Source: DATFBY01 sp035253585 (GTDB lineage Bacteria; Gemmatimonadota; Gemmatimonadetes; Gemmatimonadales; Gemmatimonadaceae). Taken from it: 29,391 nt of DNA. A program made the translations under genes and the position numbers. The notes below the pieces were generated by a model. It did no database searches, was not told the DNA's origin, and saw nothing but the letters and a program-made list of their open reading frames with translations. Shown here in pieces: positions 16,345-23,028 of this stretch (position 1 is its first letter; each line of letters begins with the position of its first letter). The stretch covers positions 1 through 29,391 of the forward strand of contig DATFBY010000093.1 of assembly GCA_035253585.1 (NCBI GenBank), in the 5' to 3' direction.

Positions 16345-17358
16345 ATGGCTTCCACCACCGCGGGCTCCTTCTTCTCGCCCGCGACCAAGGTGGTTCTGAA
16401 GGCGCTCATCTACTACGCGATCCTCATCGCGGTGGGCGCCTATTTCTGGCAGGCGCTGCCGCAATCGGCGCTTGTCGGACAGTACTCGATCGACGCGCTT
16501 CTCGGCAGGGCACCGGCGGCGGAGCCGGCCGCGGAGGTTACCAGCGGCTCGCTGTCGATGACCGCCGTGCTCTCCATGGTAGCGGCGATCCTGCTCTCCA
16601 TCCCGGTCGCCTGGGTATACCAGCTCACGCGCGCTAAGCAGGGATATCAGCAGTCCGTCGTGCAGCTGCTGGTCATTCTTCCCATCATCGTGGCCGGCAT
16701 CGTGGTGCTGGTGAAGTACAGCATCGCCCTCGCTTTCTCTCTGGCGGGCATTGTCGCGGCCGTTCGGTTCCGCAACGCGCTCGAGGACAGCAAGGACGCC
16801 GTCTACGTCTTCCTGGCCATTGGCGTTGGGCTCGCCTCGGCGGTCGACGTGCCGGTGGCGGTGGCGGTCTCGATCGTCTTCAACGCTACGGTGCTCGTGC
16901 TCTGGTACACCGACTTCGGTAACGCGCCGGTGGAGCTCGAAGGGAGGATCGCCGAGCGGCGGCTGGAGCGCGCGCGCGAATTGGCGCGGACTGGAACGTT
17001 CGTGGCGCGCATCGACGACGAGGTGCTGCGCAACATGACGAAGGATCAGCTCGAGGGATTGGCGCAGCGTGCCTGGCGTCGTGCGCACCCGAATAAGTCC
17101 GACAGCGCGACGATGCAGACGTTCGACCTGCGTCTCTACTTGCGGACGCGCGAGCCGGCCCGGACTCGTCAGGTGGCCGAGCCGCTTCTGGACCTCCACG
17201 TGAAGCGGTGGAGCTTCGATCGGGTGCGAGATGGCAGCGATGGGACGCCGGTGGTCGAGTACGTGGTGAAGCTGCGCAAGAAGGTCAGTGCGGACGAAGT
17301 GCTCTCTATCATTCGCGGGGCGGCTGGATCGGACCTGGTAGACGCGGAGCTTCGATGA
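16345..17358 (+). CDS. DUF4956-family membrane protein, 337 aa
   Basis: Four or so hydrophobic helices occupy the first 190 residues, including ALIYYAILIAVGAYFW, MVAAILLSIPVAWVYQL and LLVILPIIVAGIVVLVKYS. The family signature SIALAFSLAGIVAAVRFRNALEDSKDAVYVFLAIGVGLA follows. This run (F-S-L-A-G-I-V-A-A-V-R-F-R) is diagnostic of DUF4956. The C-terminal 140 residues are soluble and charged, ending in a small alpha/beta domain (VKRWSFDRVRD, VVEYVVKLRKKVSADEVLSIIRG). The ATG at 16345 has GGAG upstream, and an ATG at 16330 is also in frame. It overlaps the CotH-like gene by four bases. Elsewhere DUF4956 genes travel with CotH and VTC polyphosphate-polymerase genes, but no VTC gene is here. Confidence 0.9.
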   Translation: MASTTAGSFFSPATKVVLKALIYYAILIAVGAYFWQALPQSALVGQYSIDALLGRAPAAEPAAEVTSGSLSMTAVLSMVAAILLSIPVAWVYQLTRAKQGYQQSVVQLLVILPIIVAGIVVLVKYSIALAFSLAGIVAAVRFRNALEDSKDAVYVFLAIGVGLASAVDVPVAVAVSIVFNATVLVLWYTDFGNAPVELEGRIAERRLERARELARTGTFVARIDDEVLRNMTKDQLEGLAQRAWRRAHPNKSDSATMQTFDLRLYLRTREPARTRQVAEPLLDLHVKRWSFDRVRDGSDGTPVVEYVVKLRKKVSADEVLSIIRGAAGSDLVDAELR

Positions 17359-18413
17359 TGATTCGGATTGCGCGGATGAACCTGCTCGCGCTGGTGCTCG
17401 CACCAACTGTGACGCTGGCGCAGGACATTCCGCAGGATACCACCGCTCCGAAGCACGTTACGAAGTTCTTCGACAGCGAGACGCCGCTGGCCGCCACGCT
17501 CACCACCAACATCAAGCAGATCAGAAACGACAAGAAGGACGAGGCACCCTGGCGCGCGGCGTCGATTCAGTTCGCCGGTGCCGATGGCCAGGCGGTCGTG
17601 CTTCCAATCAGAGTGAGAACGCGCGGCATTTGGCGTCTCAACAACTGCGAGTTCCCGCCGCTGCGACTGAATTTCGTTCGAGTACAGGCACAGGGAACGG
17701 TCTTCGAGGGGCTCGACAAGCCAAAGCTCGTCAACTACTGCCGCAACAACGACCGCTTCGAGCAGTACGTGCTGCAAGAGCTGCAGCTGTATCGAGTCTA
17801 TCAGCTGTTGACGCCGGCCAGTCATCGCGCCCGCTTGGTGCACATGACGTACGTCGACAGCGCGAGCGGGAAGACGCACGCGAAGCGCATGGCGATCATC
17901 GTCGAGGAGCCTGACGCGATGGCCGAGCGGTTGGGCGGTCAGATGCTCGAGCAGCAGGGGGCGGACAAGGAGGATCTCGATCCCCAACAGAATCTTCTGT
18001 TCGGCGTCTTCCAGTACTTCGCGGCCAACACCGATTGGTCGACGCTGATGCTCCACAACGTGGAGCTCGTCGTCAGGCGTCACGACGGCGCGCTGCTTCC
18101 CGTGGCATTCGACTTCGATTTCTCGGGGGCGGTGAATGCGCCATACGCTACGCCGGACCCGAAGATCCCGATCCGGCACGTCAGGCAGCGTCTCTATCGC
18201 GGCATGTGCGCGACGCCCGAGCAGCTCGCCGCCGTTTTCGCGCTCTTCAATCAGAAGAAAGACGCGATCTACGCGCTGTATCGGGATGACATTGGCAAGC
18301 TCCTTCTTCCCGAGTTCGTGCGCGAGACGCTGGATTATTACGATCAGTTCTACGCGACGATCAACGATCCGAAGAAGGTGAAGAGAGAGTTTGTGGAGGG
18401 GTGTAGGGACTAG
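17355..18413 (+). CDS. Exported CotH-like protein, 352 aa
   Basis: A signal peptide is present (MNLLALVLAPTVTLAQ). The mature protein contains TRGIWRLNNCEFPPLRLNF, GLDKPKLVNYCRNND, a helix EQYVLQELQLYRVYQLLTP and VEEPDAMAERLGG. It also has the segment ANTDWSTLMLHNVELV with LLPVAFDFDFSGAVNAPYA. The N-T-D-W-S...H-N and D-F-D-F-S-G-x-V-N blocks match the catalytic and metal loops of CotH-type atypical kinases, so the fold call is fair. The N-terminal ATP-binding part is less clear. CotH kinases phosphorylate exported proteins, and the substrate here is unknown. The ATG at 17355 overlaps the DUF4956 stop, implying one operon and possibly a shared complex. Confidence 0.8.
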   Translation: MMIRIARMNLLALVLAPTVTLAQDIPQDTTAPKHVTKFFDSETPLAATLTTNIKQIRNDKKDEAPWRAASIQFAGADGQAVVLPIRVRTRGIWRLNNCEFPPLRLNFVRVQAQGTVFEGLDKPKLVNYCRNNDRFEQYVLQELQLYRVYQLLTPASHRARLVHMTYVDSASGKTHAKRMAIIVEEPDAMAERLGGQMLEQQGADKEDLDPQQNLLFGVFQYFAANTDWSTLMLHNVELVVRRHDGALLPVAFDFDFSGAVNAPYATPDPKIPIRHVRQRLYRGMCATPEQLAAVFALFNQKKDAIYALYRDDIGKLLLPEFVRETLDYYDQFYATINDPKKVKREFVEGCRD

Positions 18414-18436
18414 GCATTGACTGAACTGCCGCCGTT

Positions 18437-19405
18437 CTAGTTAGTAAGGAGCACTTTCCCCATCGTCTCCCTACTTTCTAACGCCGTATGCGCCTCGGCG
18501 GCGGCCTCCAGCGAAAACGTGCGATCGATTCGGACTGTGAGGTCGCCGTCGCGGAGCCAGTCGAGGAGATCGGTGGCGCGAGCGGTGAGCTCGTCGCGGG
18601 TTGCGGTGTAGTGCGCGATCGTGGGGCGCGTGAGGAAGAGCGAGCCCTTGCGATTGAGGATCTGAGGATCGAGGGGCGGCACGGGACCGCTCGACTGGCC
18701 GTACAGTACCAGCATTCCGCGCGGCGCGAGCGAGTCGAGGCTTCCCTCGAACGTGTCCTTTCCCACCGAGTCGTAGACGACCTGTACGCCGCGGCCACTC
18801 GTTAGGCGTCGGCTCTCCTCCACGAAATTCTGCTTCGTGTACAGGATGACCTCCTGTGCGCCCGCCCCTCGAGCAAGGGCTGCCTTCTCCGGCGTCGAGG
18901 TCGTGCCGATCACACGGGCTCCGCGGCCCGTCGCGATCTGACAGAGCAGAAGCCCGACGCCCCCCGCGGCCGCGTGAACGAGCGCGGCGTCCCCGCGCTT
19001 GAGCGGATACGTCGACGTCGCCAGATAGTGCGCGGTGATCCCCTGAAGCACGAGCGCCGCCGCCGTTCTCGTCTCCACGTTCCGCGGCAGCACGATGAGC
19101 CGCTCGGCCTTGGCGATCGACAGCTCGGCGTACGTTCCGCGAAAGTCGACCGACGCGACCCGATCGCCGACGCGCACGGCACTCACTCCACTACCGACGG
19201 CCACCACCGTTCCCGCGCCTTCGGTGCCAAGCGTATAGGGAAGCTTCAACGGGTAGAGGCCTTTCCGCTGGTAGATCTCGATGAAGTTGATGCCGGCGGC
19301 GTCGAGCCTAACGAGTGCCTCGTCGGCGGCCGGTACCGGATCGGCGACCTCTTCGAGGCGCAGAACTTCCGGTCCGCCGTGCCTAACGACGCGGATCGCT
19401 TTCAT
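18437..19405 (-). CDS. qor: Zinc-independent quinone oxidoreductase (MDR superfamily)
   Basis: The 322-residue protein matches the Qor group throughout: MKAIRVVRHGGPEVLRLEEV, GINFIEIYQRKGLYPLKLPYTLGTEGAGTVVAVG, GDRVASVDFRGTYAELSIAKAERLIVLP, and the NADPH-binding loop HAAAGGVGLLLCQIA. KDTFEGSLDSLAPRGMLVLYGQSSGPVPPLDPQIL and ETMGKVLLTN follow. It lacks the zinc cysteines of alcohol dehydrogenases. It would reduce quinones with NADPH in the cytoplasm. The start overlaps the stop of the dehydratase gene by four bases, so they form an operon. The metabolic link between the two is not obvious. Confidence 0.94.
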   Translation of the reverse strand: MKAIRVVRHGGPEVLRLEEVADPVPAADEALVRLDAAGINFIEIYQRKGLYPLKLPYTLGTEGAGTVVAVGSGVSAVRVGDRVASVDFRGTYAELSIAKAERLIVLPRNVETRTAAALVLQGITAHYLATSTYPLKRGDAALVHAAAGGVGLLLCQIATGRGARVIGTTSTPEKAALARGAGAQEVILYTKQNFVEESRRLTSGRGVQVVYDSVGKDTFEGSLDSLAPRGMLVLYGQSSGPVPPLDPQILNRKGSLFLTRPTIAHYTATRDELTARATDLLDWLRDGDLTVRIDRTFSLEAAAEAHTALESRETMGKVLLTN

Positions 19406-20385
19406 CGCGCGGCCATCGACGCGACATCGGCGGCGACCGGCGTCATCTGGCGGGCGAAGTCGACGGCGACGGTATTCCCGCCGCTCAACAGGACGCCCAC
19501 TCGCTCACCAGGTCGCGGCTGATATCGTCTTGCGAGCAGCGCGGCAGTCGCCGTCGCGCCCCCGGGCTCGACGACGACGCGCAGCGTCTGCCAGAGCCGC
19601 GACTGAGCCTGCCGAATGTCGTCGTCGGTGACCAGGATGACGCGATCGACCCAGCGTTTTGCGATCGGGAAGTTGAGCTCACCCACCCGAGAGGGCGCCA
19701 GCGAGTCGGCGGCGATCCCATCGGTGGGCGCGTCGACCGGACGGCCCGCTTCGAGCGCGCGCGTGAGCGTCGGCGACAGCTCCGGCTCGACTCCCACGAT
19801 GCGAGCGCGGCCGGCGAACCAGCTGGCGACGCCGGAGATGAGACCGCCGCCGCCGATGGGGACGAGGACGGTATCGAGGCCGGGCGCCTGTTGGTCGAGC
19901 TCGAGACCGAGCGTGCCCTGGCCGAGTATTGTCTCGTGCTGGTCGAAGGCGTGAACGCGAAGCGCACCGGAGCGCTCGGCGAATCGCTCGCTTTCCGCCA
20001 GCGCATCGCCGTAGCGCTCGCCGCCGACCATGAGTGTGGCGCCGAAGCTCCGTATGCGATCGATCTTCGCGGGCGAGCAGATGCTCGGGACGAAGATCGT
20101 GGCCGGAATTCCCAGCGTCATTGCCGCGTAAGCGACAGCGGCGCCGTGGTTGCCACCCGATGCCGCGACGACGCCGGGCGGCGGGACCTTTCGAAGCAGC
20201 AGATTGGCGAACGCGCCGCGCGACTTGAAGGCGCCGGCGTGCTGATAGAGCTCGAGCTTGAAGGTGAGCCGCGCGGCGTCGAGTCCGAGCTCCGCGCCGT
20301 CGATCTCCACCGTGGGGGTACGGCGGATGTATGGGCGAATGACGGGCTCGGTCGCGGCGATCTGGTCGGGGGTGGGGAGAGACAT
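19402..20385 (-). CDS. PLP-dependent threonine/serine dehydratase-like enzyme
   Basis: The 327-residue protein is a fold-type II PLP enzyme. The Schiff-base lysine is Lys54 in AGAFKSRGAFANLLL, the substrate loop is ASGGNHGAAVAYA, and the phosphate-binding loop is VLVPIGGGGLISGVASW. Its length, without a C-terminal ACT domain, fits catabolic threonine or serine dehydratase, serine racemase or hydroxyaspartate ammonia-lyase. Sequence alone does not separate these. The ATG at 20385 gives the usual N-terminus (PTPDQIAATEPVIRPYIRRTP). An in-frame upstream extension to 20502 only translates the heptad hairpin and is rejected. It is followed directly by the quinone oxidoreductase gene. Confidence 0.9.
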   Translation of the reverse strand: MSLPTPDQIAATEPVIRPYIRRTPTVEIDGAELGLDAARLTFKLELYQHAGAFKSRGAFANLLLRKVPPPGVVAASGGNHGAAVAYAAMTLGIPATIFVPSICSPAKIDRIRSFGATLMVGGERYGDALAESERFAERSGALRVHAFDQHETILGQGTLGLELDQQAPGLDTVLVPIGGGGLISGVASWFAGRARIVGVEPELSPTLTRALEAGRPVDAPTDGIAADSLAPSRVGELNFPIAKRWVDRVILVTDDDIRQAQSRLWQTLRVVVEPGGATATAALLARRYQPRPGERVGVLLSGGNTVAVDFARQMTPVAADVASMAAR

Positions 20386-20390
20386 GGAAT

Positions 20391-20486
20391 CCGAGATTGG
20401 AGATTCGAGATTCGAGATTCGTCGGCGAGATTCGGAGAGTACGGGTGTGCCGCTCCGCGTTTCGAATCTCGAATCTCGAATCTCGG
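20391..20486. repeat. Inverted heptad-repeat hairpin in a divergent promoter region
   Basis: The left arm (20391-20421) has four tandem units of cgagatt with one change (ggagatt in the second). The right arm (20456-20486) carries the complement gaatctc three times, and about 27 of 31 positions pair. The loop contains another cgagattcgg. Unlike the other hairpins, this one sits between divergent genes, six bases upstream of the dehydratase start and seven bases before the ArsR -35 box. A role as terminator is therefore unlikely for this copy. Confidence 0.8.
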
Positions 20487-20492
20487 TGTCCC

Positions 20493-20520
20493 TTGACATC
20501 ACTTAGCCAATTGGCAAAAT
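20493..20520 (+). promoter_or_regulatory. Promoter and palindromic operator of the ArsR-type gene
   Basis: A consensus -35 (ttgaca, 20493-20498) is followed after 16 bases by caaaat (20515-20520) as the -10. Between them, ttagccaattggcaaa (20503-20518) is a near-perfect palindrome centred on CCAATTGG. The ATG of the regulator is at 20527. A dyad between the promoter boxes, next to a small ArsR-like gene, is the standard arrangement for autorepression. Confidence 0.6.
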
Positions 20521-20526
20521 AACAAT

Positions 20527-20841
20527 ATGCCTATCGCGCGTGAAGTCGCCAGCGCCATGCGGGCCCTCGGGAACGAACGGCGGCTCCGGATCATGGAGTG
20601 GCTCAGGGCGCCCCGGAAACACTTCCCGCCGCAGGTCGATGGCGACCTGGTCGACGACGGCGTCTGCGGCGTGTTCATCGCCCGCAAGCTCGGCGTCTCG
20701 CAGCCCACGGCCAGCGAGCACCTGAACATCCTCGTGCGCGCCGGGCTTCTCCGCCCGAAGCGCATCAAGCAGTGGACGTTCTATAAGCGCGACGAGGCGC
20801 GGATAAAAGCGCTCAAGCGGGCAATCGACGGCGGCGTCTGA
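20527..20841 (+). CDS. ArsR-family winged-helix regulator, 104 aa
   Basis: The winged-helix domain fills the protein: MRALGNERRLRIMEWLRAPRKHFPP, then a helix-turn-helix (GVFIARKLGVSQPTASEHLNILVRAGLL) and a wing (PKRIKQWTFYKRDEARI). The S-Q-P-T-A-S-E-H-L recognition helix is typical of ArsR. No CxC metal-binding motif is present: the only cysteine is in DDGVCGVFI. It is therefore probably not an arsenic or metal sensor of the classical kind. The promoter dyad at 20503-20518 suggests autorepression. It is convergent with the multicopper oxidase gene, so regulation of that gene is not implied by position. Confidence 0.9.
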   Translation: MPIAREVASAMRALGNERRLRIMEWLRAPRKHFPPQVDGDLVDDGVCGVFIARKLGVSQPTASEHLNILVRAGLLRPKRIKQWTFYKRDEARIKALKRAIDGGV

Positions 20842-20859
20842 ACGCCCGGCACGACGACG

Positions 20860-22797
20860 CTACGGCGACACCTCGAGCGGTACGTCGACCAGAGTCCTGC
20901 CGTTGTTGGCAACGAATTGTATGGCCAGTCTCCCCCGATCCGTCGGCGCGATCTCGATGTCGTAGGCCTCGCCGATGCTGATGGGCAGGACCGCGCGCGA
21001 CAGCTGGCGCTGCTGCGGGGCGCGATCCACTCCGTCCTTGGCGACGATCTTCCACTCCGCGATCGTGGTGTCGCGCCTGAGCTCCAACCTGCTCCCTGGA
21101 CGGTCGGTGGTGATGTTGATGAAGCGGAAGCGGTAGACGCCGCCCACTCGCAGCGGGATGGGGGCCGGATCGAGCCGACCATTCAGCAGCGTTTTGGCGT
21201 CGGCTCGGTCGACGCTGTCCTTGGGTGTCGTAAGAACCATCGGGAAATCGACCGTCGGGTCGAATCGCTGGAGCGAGTCGACGACGATCAGCGCGCCGCC
21301 GAGTCCGCCGCGCAGTTGCCGCGGCTCGGAGACGTGCGAGTGGTACATGAACGTCCCGGCTCGCGGTGGTGTAAACCGGGCGACGAACGAGTCGCCCGGT
21401 GCAATGGCGGGTGTGATCTGCCGCCCGGCTCCGCTGAATCCGGCGACGCCATCGAAGTAGCTCTCGAGCTCCATGCCATGCCAATGCACCGCCGTCGGCT
21501 CCGTGAGCCGATTCACGATGGTGATCGCCGTCGGCTGATTGCGCTGCACGATGATCGCTGGCCCGGCTCTCATCGTGCCATCGATCGGCGCGTCGGAGGC
21601 GTTCTCGACCAACGTGTACGCATACCCTGGTGAATCGCTCTTCCCACCAGGGTTGGGCCTGACGAGTAATCTGAGTTGCCGCTCCGCCTGACGAGCGGTG
21701 CCGTTCGCCGCCTCCCGTTTCTTCGGGTCAGGCATCACATGCACTCCCATGATGAGTCCAGTCATCCCCTCGAGTGCATGGTTACCGTGAGCGATGTGGT
21801 CGGGTCCTCGATTCTGCTCGCGAACGATGATTCCCAGCGGCTTTCGATAATCGAAGTGCGAGGGAATGTGGCAGTGGAAGAGCCAGTTCCCAGCCCGATA
21901 GGGAACCCACGACATCGACATCGTCGTGCCGCGCCGCATGAATTCCGTGTAGACGAGCGGCCGCCGCGACTCGGCGAGCGCCGTATCGACCCTCGAGTCT
22001 CCACGGCGCTCTACGTTGAAGTAGAAGCCGTGCAGGTGCATCGGGTGGATGTCCGACGACGCATTGATGATTCGCCAGCGAATCGTGTCGCCCTGCAGGT
22101 ACTTGAACCGCTCGGTTGCCGGCCAGCTCCGACCGTTTATGACGAGCAGGTCCCGACCTCCCTCGCGTAGCGGCGCGCCGCCAACCGTGTCGCCCCAATG
22201 CCCGATGACCAGGACCCGGTCGCGCGACGCAGACTCACCCGGCCCATCGACGATGATCGCGCCCGACAGCTGAGAGTCGAGCTTCGTTCGGAAGTTGAGC
22301 GGGCGGTGCATCGACGTCGCCCAGTAGTAATACGTGCCGGGCGCATCGAGCCGAAATCGTACTTCACGCGTCTCGCCAGGACGGATCTCGATGCTGTCGA
22401 CCTCCGTGAACGGGCGATCGTGTAGACCGTGTACGATCAGCGCGGAGTCGGAGAGCGAGTTGCGGATGGACATCGTGACGCGCGTTCCGGCGGGGACGCG
22501 GATCATTGGCCCGGGAATCTGGAGCGACTTCCCGATTTCCCCGAACGCCTGGATGGGCGCGCCTGGCTTGTCTTCGCCGTTCGGATGCCACTGCCCAACC
22601 TTGGCCTCGATCCGAAGCGTCAACTCGCCATTTCTCAGGGTGCCGGCCGCCGTCGTGTTGCCGTGCACGCGAATCCGTGCAGGCTTCGGTGCAGTTGATG
22701 ACGTTTCGTCAGGCAGCCGGTACGCGGCGAGCGCGAGCAGGAGAACGGGCGCCACCAGAAGGGACGCCCGCGACGTACGGGAAATCGGGTGCAACAC
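20860..22797 (-). CDS. Multicopper oxidase with four cupredoxin-like domains in unusual order, 645 aa
   Basis: All four histidine motifs of multicopper oxidases are present, but in the order HPMHLHG (251-257), HCHIPSH (308-314), HWHG (438-441), YHSH (485-488). Classical laccases have HWHG and HSH first and HPxHLHG and HCH last. Residues 90-185 look like a first cupredoxin domain with degenerate sites (VHGLHDRP, TYYYWATSMH), and 540-645 like a fourth with none. The trinuclear centre would then form between domains two and three. The T1 histidine may be His314, or His340 in NHALEGMTGLIMGV after an insertion. A signal peptide precedes. The GTG start at 22797 follows GGAGG. It is probably periplasmic, and the substrate is unknown. 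Confidence 0.9.
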   Translation of the reverse strand: MLHPISRTSRASLLVAPVLLLALAAYRLPDETSSTAPKPARIRVHGNTTAAGTLRNGELTLRIEAKVGQWHPNGEDKPGAPIQAFGEIGKSLQIPGPMIRVPAGTRVTMSIRNSLSDSALIVHGLHDRPFTEVDSIEIRPGETREVRFRLDAPGTYYYWATSMHRPLNFRTKLDSQLSGAIIVDGPGESASRDRVLVIGHWGDTVGGAPLREGGRDLLVINGRSWPATERFKYLQGDTIRWRIINASSDIHPMHLHGFYFNVERRGDSRVDTALAESRRPLVYTEFMRRGTTMSMSWVPYRAGNWLFHCHIPSHFDYRKPLGIIVREQNRGPDHIAHGNHALEGMTGLIMGVHVMPDPKKREAANGTARQAERQLRLLVRPNPGGKSDSPGYAYTLVENASDAPIDGTMRAGPAIIVQRNQPTAITIVNRLTEPTAVHWHGMELESYFDGVAGFSGAGRQITPAIAPGDSFVARFTPPRAGTFMYHSHVSEPRQLRGGLGGALIVVDSLQRFDPTVDFPMVLTTPKDSVDRADAKTLLNGRLDPAPIPLRVGGVYRFRFINITTDRPGSRLELRRDTTIAEWKIVAKDGVDRAPQQRQLSRAVLPISIGEAYDIEIAPTDRGRLAIQFVANNGRTLVDVPLEVSP

Positions 22798-22927
22798 GGC
22801 TACCTCCTCGAGGACGAGGATGCGTGTGGTGCATTCGATTTCCCTCTTTCAGGGGCGAAAGTCAAGCGGGCGGAAATGCTTGGTGATGCGTAGAATTGGT
22901 TGGGCAGGAGTGGGGGCGGGGCATCAA

Positions 22928-22996
22928 GGTCATGTTGCCCATGGAGAAGGGAGTCATGCCCTCAGGCACACCTTCGCGACGCACCACGCAACGTAA
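22928..22996 (+). pseudogene. Possible relic of a tyrosine recombinase (box II motif only)
   Basis: In one plus-strand frame the intergenic DNA encodes GHVAHGEGSHALRHTFATHHAT before a stop at 22994-22996. H-A-L-R-H-T-F-A-T-H is the near-exact box II signature of XerC/integron-type tyrosine recombinases, including the catalytic His and Arg. No other part of an integrase is recognisable on either side. This is either a very small remnant or a coincidence. The frame is open upstream, but there it is antisense to the multicopper oxidase gene. Confidence 0.35.
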
Positions 22997-23028
22997 TTTT
23001 GCCGACGCCCGTCCGGTCGAGGCAAAAT
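22996..23028 (+). promoter_or_regulatory. Inverted repeat spanning the start of the TPR gene
   Basis: attttgcc (22996-23003) and ggcaaaat (23021-23028) are perfect 8-bp reverse complements, 17 bases apart. The right half runs into the ATG at 23027. It could be an operator or a translational hairpin masking the start region. It could also be chance, since the arms are short. Confidence 0.3.

Noticed and set aside
20386..20502. Upstream extension of the dehydratase reading frame
   Set aside because: It translates the heptad hairpin into repetitive peptide (EIRDSRF, SNLESPISD). The family N-terminus begins at the ATG at 20385.
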